The notes: a model not told the origin generated them from the sequence alone. A stretch of DNA of 64,000 nt from an uncultured Collinsella sp. (GCA_900767675.1 CAAFZX010000022.1:124001-188000); one strand, 5' to 3'; shown: positions 47,956 to 57,157, numbered from the stretch's first letter. Numbers and translations are program-made.

Positions 47956-49179
47956 ATGGAAATGGAAAAGTTCATCAACACGGGTATTGCTGAGGGCTGG
48001 GTTCGCAAAACCGACAATAGCGAGCGCAAGTTTATTAACGGTCAGAACCAGGATTGTCCAATTTACGAGGTGCGCGTCGATAAGTTGCATTTCAATGTGC
48101 AGAATGGACGAATTGCTACCTTCATTTCGCGCTATCAGGCAGAGCATCCCGAGGGCCTGCCTCAGGATCAAGCGGAGCTCGATAACCTCATTGCGGGTAT
48201 GGTCGAGGCGGATAACCCCAAGCATCTTAAGACGACCATGTTGGATATTAAAAACAAGGGCCAACAACAATCTGCGATCATCTTAACCAACGGCGTTGTC
48301 ATTGACGGTAACCGTCGTTTTACCTGCTTGCGTAAGTTGTCTGCTGCCGAGAACACCCTTCGCATGCTGCGCTGCTGTGTGTTCCCCGATACCTATGACG
48401 AAAATGCCATTAAGGGCCTTGAGCTCGAGATTCAGCTGGGCGAGGACACCAAACAGGAATATGATGCCATCTCTCGTCTGGTAGATATCGATAGGTGGGT
48501 CAATGAAGGGCGTATGACGGCAGAAGAATATGCCAAGCATGCCAATATGAAGCAGAGCGAAATGAAGAACAGTCTCGCTCAAATCGATATGTTGAAAGAT
48601 TTTCTTGAGTTCTGCGAGGCTCCCGGCGCATTTCATATTGCCCAGGACCTTAAGTTGCAAGGCCCTATCGAGTCGCTTACGACCAGGCTTGGTAAGGTCA
48701 AGAACAAGGACGATCGAGAAGAGATTAAAAATGCCGTGTTTGCAAATTTGTTGTGTCAGACGCTCGGTGACCGCACGCGTGAGGTGCGCGAGTTTATCGA
48801 TAATTTGATTGATGACGACAAGCTGCGCGAAGAGCAGCTGGATTATACCGTTGAGGTTTTGGAAAGGCTTGAGGAAAAGCCCGAAGACGTGGTTGTCACT
48901 ACGGAATATCTTCGCGATACGTTTGGCTCTGACACGCGTTTGAAAGAGGGGATGAAGGCGTCTAGAACCGTTGCCCGCACGAAGGCCGGCAATCGTAACA
49001 TCAAAAACGGACAAGTGCGCGCCGTCCGCAACGCACTCTCGAATGTTGGCGAAGTTGACGTGGAAATACTACACAAACTGGAGCCCGAACAACTTGCCAA
49101 TATGCAGGATGGGCTGCAGTCCCTTCTTGAGAAAGCCCAGGAAGTTCTCGATGTCGTCCAAAAAACTCTAGAAGGCTAA
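47956..49179 (+). CDS. ParB/Srx-fold domain protein in the BREX operon
   Basis: In the 407 residues the ParB-like core is marked by QQSAIILTNGVVIDGNRRFTCLR, with the D-G-N-R-R motif at 117-121; in ParB this site binds CTP, and in related proteins it has nuclease or kinase roles. An EVRVDKLHF stretch near 38-46 begins the fold. The following 280 residues are helical and charged. It starts 4 bases after the hybrid gene and ends 3 bases before the helicase gene, so the three are tightly linked. Such a gene is not a standard BREX component that I know of. Confidence 0.75.
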   Translation: MEMEKFINTGIAEGWVRKTDNSERKFINGQNQDCPIYEVRVDKLHFNVQNGRIATFISRYQAEHPEGLPQDQAELDNLIAGMVEADNPKHLKTTMLDIKNKGQQQSAIILTNGVVIDGNRRFTCLRKLSAAENTLRMLRCCVFPDTYDENAIKGLELEIQLGEDTKQEYDAISRLVDIDRWVNEGRMTAEEYAKHANMKQSEMKNSLAQIDMLKDFLEFCEAPGAFHIAQDLKLQGPIESLTTRLGKVKNKDDREEIKNAVFANLLCQTLGDRTREVREFIDNLIDDDKLREEQLDYTVEVLERLEEKPEDVVVTTEYLRDTFGSDTRLKEGMKASRTVARTKAGNRNIKNGQVRAVRNALSNVGEVDVEILHKLEPEQLANMQDGLQSLLEKAQEVLDVVQKTLEG

Positions 49180-49182
49180 GCA

Positions 49183-51060
49183 ATGCGTTTATATCAGCGA
49201 GGCGGACAAATCTATCTTGATCCCGAGCCTCTCGATGCCGACTCTCTGCGTCGCAATGCTCGCTTTAAGATGACCTGCAGGGCATACGTCAGATGTGTCG
49301 TTAAGGGTCATATTTTGCTTGAAGAGATCGGCAACTATACGGAGTTCGAAAAGATTGTTGGCAAGTTATCGAAGGTTGCCAACAATCTTGGTGTGGCGCT
49401 ATCGGTCGATGAGGACCTTCAGGACGGCTTTACGCAGATTCGCGAACTTGCCGAGCAACGTTCGCGTTTGGGGAATGAGATCAAACGCGGCGATCACAAG
49501 CACGATGCCCATCTCGCAGAGTTCTCGGAGGTCGTCGATGCCGCCATGGTGCGTCCGCTAAAGGATCGTCAGATGCGCGACGCGTTTTTCTTGGCAACGA
49601 TGGGACGTGCAGGAAACTTCTCGGTGCCGGGGTCGGGTAAAACGGCGACCGTGCTGGGTGCATTTGCCTTTTTGGCGGCCCGCAACATGGTCGATCGCAT
49701 TATGGTCGTGTGCCCAAAAAACGCATTTGATTCCTGGGCGACGGAGTGGGGACTGTGCTTTGGTGATAAGCGGCCGCTCAGCTTGTTTACGACGCAAGAC
49801 GATGCTTACCGAAAGCTTGGTAAGTCTGACCGTCGGAGCTATATTCGCGCTCGTGTGGGCGGTTGCAATTTGCTGCTTGTGAATTACGAGGCGGCTATTG
49901 GCGTTGCCGAGGAACTCAGTAAGGTCGCTGGAAATCGTACGCTTTTGGTGTTCGACGAAATCCATCGCGTTAAGCGCGTTGGCGGAAAGCAAGCTAACGC
50001 GGCTCTCGTGGTTTCCAAGAGTGCTCCCTATACGTTTGCCCTGACGGGCACACCAATTCCTAACGGATATATCGATATTTACAATATGTTGCACATTCTG
50101 TATCCGCGGGAGTATGACAACTTTTTTGGCTTTGAGAAAAGCGAGCTCAAAAATGCCGAGGACTCGGACATTGAGCTCGTGAACAACAAGCTGCAGCCGT
50201 TTTATTGCCGTACGACCAAGGATGACCTAGGCGTCCCGAGGGCTGAGCCCGACGAGCTTATCAAGGTGTCGTCTGGCGAGCGTACGAATCTACTGCTCGG
50301 CGTTATTAAAAACCGTTACCGTCGCAACAAGCTGACCTTGATGCTGCGTGTGCTGCAGATGGAAAACGATCCGATCGACCTGCTCGAAACGCTTAATCCC
50401 GAGGACTATCGTTGGATTATCGAAGAAGACGAGGAGACCGGCGAGGTCGATGCCGTCGACTACTCCGATAAGATCGTGGGCATGATCCGATCTGCCGGGG
50501 CATCGAGCAAACGTGCTCGGTGCTGCTCTCTGATTGGCGGCTTGGTGGCACAGGGGCGCTCGGTTATCGTCTGGTGCATTTTCATCAAGAGCATGTCCGA
50601 TCTTCAGCGCGGTCTGGCTGATATGGGGATTGAGGCGCGTACGATTAACGGCCAGGATGACCTTGTCTGTCGTTCGGCAGACCTGGATGACTTTAGGGCT
50701 GGCAAGTTTCCCGTACTCATTACCAATCCGCATACGCTTGCCGAGTCTGTCTCGCTGCATTCGATTTGTCACGATGCCGTGTACTACGAGTACAGCTTTA
50801 ATCTGGTCCATTTGCTGCAGTCCCGCGATCGAATCCACCGTTTGGGCCTGCCGCAAGATCAGCAGACAAGGTACTACTACCTTTCGGAAGATTACGACCT
50901 TGGAAAACCCGATCCATGGTCGCTTGACGAGGAAATATATACTCGCCTGCGCGAAAAAGAGAACACCATGCTCAGGTGTATTGATTCCGAAATACTCGAG
51001 ACGCAGCCCACCTCTCAAGAGGATTTGGATGCTATTTTTGCCGGTTTGTTTGATGACTAG
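49183..51060 (+). CDS. SNF2-type superfamily 2 helicase/translocase in the BREX operon
   Basis: The 625-residue protein has helicase motifs I (VPGSGKTATVLGAF near 148), II (LLVFDEIHRVK), III (FALTGTPIPNG), V (LAESVSLHSICHDAVYYEY) and VI (QSRDRIHRLG), the SNF2 type that moves on double-stranded DNA. The first 130 residues contain a region I cannot assign. It may play the part that BrxHII-type helicases have in other BREX types; this comparison is from memory. It lies between the ParB-like gene and pglZ. Confidence 0.85.
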   Translation: MRLYQRGGQIYLDPEPLDADSLRRNARFKMTCRAYVRCVVKGHILLEEIGNYTEFEKIVGKLSKVANNLGVALSVDEDLQDGFTQIRELAEQRSRLGNEIKRGDHKHDAHLAEFSEVVDAAMVRPLKDRQMRDAFFLATMGRAGNFSVPGSGKTATVLGAFAFLAARNMVDRIMVVCPKNAFDSWATEWGLCFGDKRPLSLFTTQDDAYRKLGKSDRRSYIRARVGGCNLLLVNYEAAIGVAEELSKVAGNRTLLVFDEIHRVKRVGGKQANAALVVSKSAPYTFALTGTPIPNGYIDIYNMLHILYPREYDNFFGFEKSELKNAEDSDIELVNNKLQPFYCRTTKDDLGVPRAEPDELIKVSSGERTNLLLGVIKNRYRRNKLTLMLRVLQMENDPIDLLETLNPEDYRWIIEEDEETGEVDAVDYSDKIVGMIRSAGASSKRARCCSLIGGLVAQGRSVIVWCIFIKSMSDLQRGLADMGIEARTINGQDDLVCRSADLDDFRAGKFPVLITNPHTLAESVSLHSICHDAVYYEYSFNLVHLLQSRDRIHRLGLPQDQQTRYYYLSEDYDLGKPDPWSLDEEIYTRLREKENTMLRCIDSEILETQPTSQEDLDAIFAGLFDD

Positions 51061-51075
51061 TTTTGAGAGTTTGCC

Positions 51076-53697
51076 ATGAAGCTTGCAGATATTACATCCG
51101 AGCTGCTGCATTTGTTTGCAGGTCAGGACGCCGATTGCGGGGGCGCCATTGTTGTATGGCATGATCCGTCCGGTGAATTTGAGGATGTGCTTGCAGATTT
51201 GGAGCTGCCGGGCGTCAGCGTTCTCGTTGATCGCGAGGGTGGTCGGTTTGCTATCAAGCGTAAGCTCAATGGTGACTTGGGCGGACGTAAGGTGCTCATA
51301 TATCGTCGCTGCGCAGGGGAGCCGTCTGGCGATTGGCTGGCGGATGTTGAAGCGCGTTGCGTCCCGTTTGCCGCCGACTATATTTCTGTGCAGCTACGCG
51401 AGATCGGCGCGGTTGATTCGTATGAGATGCGCGCGGCGCTTGAGTCCCATAAAGCCTTTTTTGCCAAGCGCCGCAACGTTATAAAGCTCAATAAGTTGCT
51501 ACATTCATCGAGGGAAGTCGCTGTTGCGACCGTCGATGAGCTTGAGCTTGGCATTTTGGCTGTTTGCTTGGGTGTCAGCGAACTCGATCCCGCGGCAATC
51601 GTATCAGGCTATTTGGCGCTCCTGCACGAGGGCAATGCTGATCAGGTGGTTGTCCTACTTGCTGAATATGAGATGAATGGCTATTTCTGCGAGCTCATTT
51701 GTCATTGGTGTGGTTTTGAGGGGAACGCGCTCGAGCTATCTCGTGTTCCCGAGTTGTTGGTCCACGTGTTGCTCACCGCCTGCTCGCGGTCGATGACGGG
51801 TGGATGTCTGGACGCGCTGTCGGGACGTTTCTCTTCCCAGGCTGTTCATGCTGCGTTCTGCCGCGCTTGCGTTGATTATTGGGTTCGTGGCGGTAATCGT
51901 CTATTGCTGTTGAGTATGACAACGGCGGTTGAGCGTGAGCTTGAGCTTGGAAGGATACTCGCTGGCGTTGGTCTTGACTGTATTGCAGGAGCCGACGTCT
52001 TTCCCTGCATCGATGCCACCATTCTGCGCATTCTGTTTGAGCGAGTGCGTCTGTCTGTGGATGCTGCTGATGAGGTTTTGTCGGTCGTCGCCTCTCGTCG
52101 TGGATCGCTTTGGTATGAGGAACTTGCCTGCTATTATCGCGGCGTTTCGGCTGCAGCTCATATGCAGCGTTTTTATCGCGACCATGTAGAAGGTTTTGCG
52201 GGCATGGGGGCTTTGGCCCTTTGGGGTTCTTATGCCAGCGATTTCTATCGCATGGACGCTTGGTACCGTGAGCTGGTGACAGAGTTCGCCGGTGCCTTTA
52301 GAGCGGGGGAGTACGAGCTCGATGAAGACTTCCGCGCCTGCTTTGAGTCGATGGAAGCTTTATATAAAGGTTGGTTTCTTAAGGAGCTCTCTCGCCGTTG
52401 GGCAAGCGCGTCGGGCGATGCATTGGGCTTGCAGGGATATGTGAAAGGTATTCCGCGTCAGGTTGATTTTGATCTGAGCTACGTTGAGCCTGCGAATCGC
52501 CGCGGAAAGCGTATTTGGGTCATCGTATCTGATGCTTTGCGCTATGAGGTTGCTGCAGAACTCGCCGAGCGTCTTGAGCGCGAGACAAAGGGTCAGTGCG
52601 AGCTTGGTGCCGTGCAAGGCGTGTTTCCTTCGATAACCAGATGCGGTATGGCTGCCTTGTTGCCTCATGGAACGATGCGTTACGAGGCATGCGGAGAGGC
52701 AGGATCGGGCTTTGGCGTGCTTGTTGATGGGGGGCGCGTCGATACTATCGAATCTCGCCAAAAGGTGATTGGCGAGCATTATGAGGGTGCTGTTGCGGTT
52801 CGCTATGACCGTTTTGTCGGCGAGATGGACCGTGCCGAACGTAAGAAGGTCGTAGGAGACGCGAGCGTTGTCTATATCTATCACGATCTCATTGATGCCA
52901 TTGGTGACAAGGCCGCAACCGAGCGCAGGGCGTTTCATGCCTGCGATGAAACAATTGACGAGTTATCGGTGCTGGTCAAACTCATCGTGCGTGAGTTTAT
53001 GTCGTCTCGAATCGTCATTACGGCAGATCATGGGTTTCTGTACACCGCAGAGCCGCTTGTTGAATATGATCATACGAGTGTTGCGGACGTGGCGGGCGAC
53101 GTCATTGAGGCTGGACGCCGCTGGGCTGTTGCCTCGAGCGATTCTGAGTCCGATACGCTGCTTAAGGTTGCTCTACCCGCTTCTGCTGGTAGCCTCGTGG
53201 GCTTTTCGCCACGTGAATGCGTGCGTTTACGACGTCCCGGCGGAGGCGAGAACTTTGTCCATGGCGGCATATCATTGCAGGAGATGTGTGTGCCGGTTTT
53301 GACCTTTAGCAATAAGCGCGCCGGAACGCGTGGCTTTGTCGCATCGAGCCCCGTTGGCTTGTCCCTCGTTACGCAACTTGAATCCATCTCGAATGCATCC
53401 TTCTTCCTGGAGTTTCTGCAAGATGAGGCGGTGGTCGGCAAGATCCTTCCTGCGAACTATGAAGTGTTTGTTGCCGATCGCAGCGGAAACCCTGTAACCG
53501 ACATTGCAAGAATCGTAGCCGATTTGACTGAAGTCGATGCGAGGGCGCGCCGCTTTAAGGTAATGCTGACGGTGCGTCCAACCGTTGAACTTGATGAACG
53601 CGCGGAGTATGCACTTTGCCTGAAAAACGCGGATAGCGGCGAAGAGCGTGTTCTTCAGACGCTGCACTTCCATGTTTATCTGGATCGTGAATGGTAA
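51076..53697 (+). CDS. pglZ: BREX alkaline-phosphatase-superfamily protein PglZ
   Basis: The 873-residue protein is a PglZ-type BREX subunit. The N-terminal domain has VVWHDPSGEFEDVL at 26-39 and GDWLADVEA. The phosphatase-like core begins near residue 478 (RIWVIVSDALRYEVAAELAERL) and continues with SITRCGMAALLPHG, IYHDLIDAIGDK and the metal-binding ITADHGFLYTAE. PglZ is needed for defence and methylation in type 1 BREX. It is the last BREX gene; no Lon-like brxL follows. Confidence 0.94.
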   Translation: MKLADITSELLHLFAGQDADCGGAIVVWHDPSGEFEDVLADLELPGVSVLVDREGGRFAIKRKLNGDLGGRKVLIYRRCAGEPSGDWLADVEARCVPFAADYISVQLREIGAVDSYEMRAALESHKAFFAKRRNVIKLNKLLHSSREVAVATVDELELGILAVCLGVSELDPAAIVSGYLALLHEGNADQVVVLLAEYEMNGYFCELICHWCGFEGNALELSRVPELLVHVLLTACSRSMTGGCLDALSGRFSSQAVHAAFCRACVDYWVRGGNRLLLLSMTTAVERELELGRILAGVGLDCIAGADVFPCIDATILRILFERVRLSVDAADEVLSVVASRRGSLWYEELACYYRGVSAAAHMQRFYRDHVEGFAGMGALALWGSYASDFYRMDAWYRELVTEFAGAFRAGEYELDEDFRACFESMEALYKGWFLKELSRRWASASGDALGLQGYVKGIPRQVDFDLSYVEPANRRGKRIWVIVSDALRYEVAAELAERLERETKGQCELGAVQGVFPSITRCGMAALLPHGTMRYEACGEAGSGFGVLVDGGRVDTIESRQKVIGEHYEGAVAVRYDRFVGEMDRAERKKVVGDASVVYIYHDLIDAIGDKAATERRAFHACDETIDELSVLVKLIVREFMSSRIVITADHGFLYTAEPLVEYDHTSVADVAGDVIEAGRRWAVASSDSESDTLLKVALPASAGSLVGFSPRECVRLRRPGGGENFVHGGISLQEMCVPVLTFSNKRAGTRGFVASSPVGLSLVTQLESISNASFFLEFLQDEAVVGKILPANYEVFVADRSGNPVTDIARIVADLTEVDARARRFKVMLTVRPTVELDERAEYALCLKNADSGEERVLQTLHFHVYLDREW

Positions 53698-53724
53698 GTG
53701 GGGGCTGAATGGGGAGGTTTCACC

Positions 53725-53937
53725 ATGAAGATTGACGTTGATGTAGATCAGCTGCGCGAGAGCCTGCTCGATCGCGCTGGGAGCGCGGCGGGCGTGGGCT
53801 TTCCGGCCGCCATGCTCGACGTAGTGGATATCGAGGACGAGTCGCCCCAAGAGCTCCTGGCCCGAGCCGAACGCGAAGGCCTCGACCTCCGAGACTTTGC
53901 CGTCGACGATGACTACGGAGCGTCTTACGACTGGTGA
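53725..53937 (+). CDS. Small acidic protein of unknown function
   Basis: The 70-residue protein starts at MKIDVDVDQLRESLLDRAG, behind GGGGAGG at good spacing, 27 bases after pglZ. It is rich in Asp and Glu, with a central AAMLDVVDIEDESPQELLARAEREG. No family is recognised. It may be the last member of the operon or a resident gene at the edge of the island; its higher GC supports the second view. It converges with the DUF3800 gene. Confidence 0.6.
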   Translation: MKIDVDVDQLRESLLDRAGSAAGVGFPAAMLDVVDIEDESPQELLARAEREGLDLRDFAVDDDYGASYDW

Positions 53938-53944
53938 TCCCGGG

Positions 53945-54622
53945 TCAGTTCATCCGTTTCTTCCTGAGATATAAGAGAAATCCCTTTTTGAACGTCCTTC
54001 GGGTTCCAAAAAATAGCCGATCCGTCTTGGTTTCTTCCTTACTGTCAAACTTGATAGCCGTTAGCTCGATCGTGCAGATGTAGTCAGCAACTTGGAATAG
54101 CCGGTAGGCTCGCGGCGTGGCTTCTCGGTATACGATGACGTCCTTTGCTAGAACGTACTCGAGCGCAGAATGGATGACCTCTGTTACGATCGGTTGACCA
54201 TTGTCGTAGTAAATCTTAACAGTGTCGTATCGTTGGAAGAATTCCAGATGGTCGAAAAGCTCAACCGTGAGGTCCCGCCTCATTCTTTCCGCAAGACCGT
54301 TTTGATTGTCGGTGAATTCGCTCATTCGGTATTGTAGGCAGAGGTAGCGTATGGGGAGATGCTGAATGAACGCGCGAAATGCGCTCAACATGTGCCTTCG
54401 CTGCTCCTTGGGAAGATCTTTGTAGTCGCCGTTTCCATTCAATAGGGGTCCTGCATGAAAAGGCGTATTGGGAAGCGAGGACTGCGACAGGGCGCGCTCG
54501 TAGCGGTCAATGCGTTCAACGATTGCATCGTTTTGATCGTGAAAAACGAGGGTGACGAGGTAGTAGTTGGAGACGCCTCCGAGGTCGCCAGATTCGTCAA
54601 CAAAGACGGAGAGTTCGCTCAT
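53945..54622 (-). CDS. DUF3800 domain protein
   Basis: The 225-residue protein starts LSVFVDESGDLGG, the acidic motif of DUF3800, a family predicted to have an RNase-H-like fold. A second acidic cluster YYDNGQPIV and the late FQVADYICTIE are also family features. GGAGG lies 6 bases before the ATG at 54622; seven further in-frame codons upstream run into a terminator and were rejected. The gene is preceded on its own strand by two tiny promoter-RNA-terminator units. DUF3800 genes are often near defence genes and next to candidate structured RNAs. Activity unknown. Confidence 0.88.
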   Translation of the reverse strand: MSELSVFVDESGDLGGVSNYYLVTLVFHDQNDAIVERIDRYERALSQSSLPNTPFHAGPLLNGNGDYKDLPKEQRRHMLSAFRAFIQHLPIRYLCLQYRMSEFTDNQNGLAERMRRDLTVELFDHLEFFQRYDTVKIYYDNGQPIVTEVIHSALEYVLAKDVIVYREATPRAYRLFQVADYICTIELTAIKFDSKEETKTDRLFFGTRRTFKKGFLLYLRKKRMN

Positions 54623-54641
54623 GGTGGGCCTCCATTTTTTC

Positions 54642-54699
54642 AAAAAAAATGCCGGGGGTAAGACCCCGGCTCTTGGAAGCCCCTCTTTTGGAGGGAACC
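54642..54699 (-). ncRNA. Tiny RNA unit 1, ending in a terminator just before the DUF3800 gene
   Basis: On the minus strand the -35 box TTGAAA (54735-54730), an 18-base spacer and the -10 box TATAAA (54711-54706) precede an RNA of roughly 58 nt. It holds CCCTC-CAAAA-GAGGG, the shared tag CTTCCAAGAGCC, and a terminator stem GCCGGGG/CCCCGGC with eight T (54649-54642). Readthrough would carry transcription into DUF3800. Confidence 0.65.
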
Positions 54700-54879
54700 A
54701 TATTCTTTATACCATGAGATAAGGGGTGCTTTCAAGTATAATTATAATAAGCAAACATATGTTCGTCAAACTACCTGCGAAAAGTCCTTAGCCGCCGAGA
54801 GGTTGGGTAGAGCGGCTCTTAAATTGCTGACGCAAGGGCGCCGGTGGTTTCTAGAGAACTGTTTAGTCTTGACTCGCAT

Positions 54880-54935
54880 AAAAAATGCCGGGGGACATCC
54901 CCCGGCTCTTGGAGGTCCCTCTATTCGATGGTACC
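54880..54935 (-). ncRNA. Tiny RNA unit 2, same orientation
   Basis: TTGAAA (54970-54965), a 17-base spacer and TATAAA (54947-54942) precede about 56 nt containing AGAGGGACCTCCAAGAGCC and an 8-bp stem GCCGGGGG/CCCCCGGC followed by six T (54885-54880). It repeats unit 1 in layout and in its conserved segments, with variable sequence between them. Confidence 0.65.
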
Positions 54936-55041
54936 GACTTCTTTATAGCATGAGATCGGACGGCTTTCAATTTGCGCCATGTAGATGGGATGGCGCGCCT
55001 GATAAAGCCCTCAATGAATGGCATCTAACTAGCGTTCGTGA

Positions 55042-55109
55042 TATAAAGATGTCGGTCATCTGAAAAGAGAGGGCTTCCAAGTGCCGGGGACGTTTTCCCT
55101 GGCTTTTTT
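55042..55109 (+). ncRNA. Tiny RNA unit 3, opposite orientation, weaker promoter
   Basis: On the plus strand TATAAA (55042-55047) is followed by AGAGGGCTTCCAAGTGCC and the stem GCCGGGGA/TCCCTGGC with six T (55104-55109). No good -35 box is seen, so this copy may be decayed or silent. Confidence 0.5.
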
Positions 55110-55155
55110 CATTTCGGTGTCAATTCAAATGTTTTTAACCTATCCCCTTAATAAC

Positions 55156-55217
55156 TTGCGGTGAAATAGGGACCAAATGGCTGTTCAGAGGCCTATTCAG
55201 TCCCTATTTCACCGCAA
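55156..55217. repeat. 63-bp-class hairpin repeat, copy D
   Basis: TTGCGGTGAAATAGGGAC mirrors GTCCCTATTTCACCGCAA. It belongs to the same family as copies A-C and again ends within 20 bases of a gene's 3' end, here the antiporter on the minus strand. Confidence 0.8.
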
Positions 55218-55234
55218 CTTATGGGTGGGGATGG

Positions 55235-56836
55235 CTACGACGCCAGCGTGGCGATGACGGCTTCGTCGCCGGCATATATTAGGGTGTTGCCGTCGGGGAT
55301 GATCGTTTGGCCGTCGCGCTTGAGCATCACGACGATAAACGGGTGCTTGCCTTGCGGCACGTCGCGCAGACGCTGTCCAGCTAAGCGACCGTGGGGCATC
55401 ACGGTGACCTCGCGTAGCGTAACCTCGGCACGCTCTTCAAACGTCGGCGCGGCCATAACCAGAAGGTCGCCTTCTTCAATTACGGTATCGCCGTTGGGCA
55501 GCACCGGGTGCGCACCGTCGCGCAGCACCAAGACCACCAGCATGTTCGTCGCGCTGCCAATATCGGCGAGCGAGCGACCGGCAAACGGATGGCCCGCGCC
55601 CACCTTGAGCTTAACGAACGACATGCCGTCCTCGTCGCGGTAATCGTTAAACGTGCGGCGCACATCGCCTTCTGCGTCAATCATGTCGAGCTTCTTCGCC
55701 ACTGCCGGCAGCAGCGAGCCCTGCACCACAATGCTCGACACAGCAATCACAAATACCAGGTCAAACAGGTCGTGACCGCCGGGAACGCCGGCCACCACGG
55801 CAAAGAGGCTAAATACGACCGAAGCTGCGCCGCGCAGGCCCGCCCAGCTTACGAGTGCGACCTGGCGAGGATTGGTCTTAAAGGACGCCAGCAGCATGCC
55901 TACGGCGATGGGGCGGCTCACAAAGAGCATAAACGCCATGAGTGCTAGGCCCGGTAGCAGCATTTGCGGCAGGCGTGCGGGTATCACGAGCAGGCCAAGC
56001 AAGAAGAAGATGGTCATCTCGGCCATCTCGGTAAGGGTGTCAAAAAAGTGCGCCATCTCGACCTTGCCGGTGATGTCGCTTGTACCCAGCACAATGCCCG
56101 CCAGGTATACGGCCAAAAAGCCGTTGCCGCCCAGGTAGCTCGGCAGCGCGTAGGCGACGATCGCCACGGCGAACAAAAAGATAGTCTGCGCGCCCTCGGC
56201 CGTTGCATGTGCGCGCTCAATCAGGCGGCTGGATGTCCAGCCGATGGCAAGGCCCAGCCCCACACCCAGGATAATCTGCTTGGCCAGCAGCACGGGAATG
56301 TCGATGTTGCCGCCCGCCGCGAGGGTCGCGAGCACCGCGGTGAGCATGTAGGCGACGGGGTCGTTGGAGCCCGATTCGACCTCGAGCAGCGAGTCGGTGC
56401 CGTCCTTCAGCGAAAGGTTGTGTTCGCGCAGCACGCTAAAGACGCTCGCCGCATCGGTCGACGCCACGACCGAGCCTAGCAGCAGGCCGCCGATCCAGTC
56501 GAAGCCCAGCATGAAGTGCGCAAACGCGCCGGTGATGCCAGCGGTGATGACGACGCCGAGCGTGCTCAGCAGCACCGCGGGCGCGGCGACAGGTTTGGCA
56601 CGGTCGATGTTGGTGTTAAAGCCACCGTAGAACATGATGAACAGCAGCGCCGTGCTGCAGACGGTTTCGGTGAGCGCGTAGTCGCTAAAGTCGATGTGCG
56701 CGGGGCCGTTGACGCCCAGCAGCATGCCGAGCGCGATAAAGATGAGCAGGGTGGGGAAGGGGAGCTTTTTGCCGACGGGCTTGATGGTCAGGCACAAAAT
56801 GATGACGAGGCCGATAAAAAGAAGGATCTGGTTCAT
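55235..56836 (-). CDS. CPA1-type potassium/proton antiporter (CvrA/NhaP2-like)
   Basis: The 533-residue membrane protein exchanges K+ or Na+ for H+. About twelve hydrophobic segments fill residues 1-390, with the transport-site motif VVASTDAASVFSVL and SGSNDPVAYMLTAVLA. A cytoplasmic tail from about 400 contains an RCK-C/TrkA-C type ligand-binding domain (SFVKLKVGAGHPFAGRSLADI.., VIEEGDLLVMAAP) and a second similar unit. These domains usually sense nucleotides. The gene stands alone, divergent from the metallophosphoesterase gene. Confidence 0.92.
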   Translation of the reverse strand: MNQILLFIGLVIILCLTIKPVGKKLPFPTLLIFIALGMLLGVNGPAHIDFSDYALTETVCSTALLFIMFYGGFNTNIDRAKPVAAPAVLLSTLGVVITAGITGAFAHFMLGFDWIGGLLLGSVVASTDAASVFSVLREHNLSLKDGTDSLLEVESGSNDPVAYMLTAVLATLAAGGNIDIPVLLAKQIILGVGLGLAIGWTSSRLIERAHATAEGAQTIFLFAVAIVAYALPSYLGGNGFLAVYLAGIVLGTSDITGKVEMAHFFDTLTEMAEMTIFFLLGLLVIPARLPQMLLPGLALMAFMLFVSRPIAVGMLLASFKTNPRQVALVSWAGLRGAASVVFSLFAVVAGVPGGHDLFDLVFVIAVSSIVVQGSLLPAVAKKLDMIDAEGDVRRTFNDYRDEDGMSFVKLKVGAGHPFAGRSLADIGSATNMLVVLVLRDGAHPVLPNGDTVIEEGDLLVMAAPTFEERAEVTLREVTVMPHGRLAGQRLRDVPQGKHPFIVVMLKRDGQTIIPDGNTLIYAGDEAVIATLAS

Positions 56837-57076
56837 GGATAGTGTCCGCTCCTGGGTGGTTGGCGTGGCACGGTCGATTGTCTGCGGTTATTTGTACCCA
56901 AAGATGGTGGGTTTATGGGGGCGGATTGCGGACATGCGCATTATCGACACGAGGCCGGGGCGCGGGAGGCACTGGGTGGGGTGTTGATGCTGGTGAGGCT
57001 GTATTTCCGGGGCGTGCGGGCGGCCGCTAATGAGCGTTGGCGGCTTGCGGTACTTTCCAGCTTTATTGCAACGGAG

Positions 57077-57082
57077 TACAAT
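57077..57082 (+). promoter_or_regulatory. -10-like box before the metallophosphoesterase gene
   Basis: TACAAT lies 75 bases upstream of the start codon. The 320-bp gap around it (56837-57157) shows no other structure. Confidence 0.35.
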
Positions 57083-57157
57083 GGGTAACGTTTAAGTTCA
57101 ACTTGAAGTTTTAGTCGTGGCATCGGGCTTCGGCCGTAATGCAGGGAAAGGCGTTCC

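Noticed and set aside
54642..55112. Tandem repeats near DUF3800 as a CRISPR array
   Set aside because: Only three units, one inverted, with promoters and terminators inside each; no regular repeat-spacer pattern and no cas genes.
53698..55234. A brxL gene completing the BREX operon
   Set aside because: Only a 70-residue protein and DUF3800 follow pglZ; no Lon-like ATPase or protease sequence was seen on either strand.
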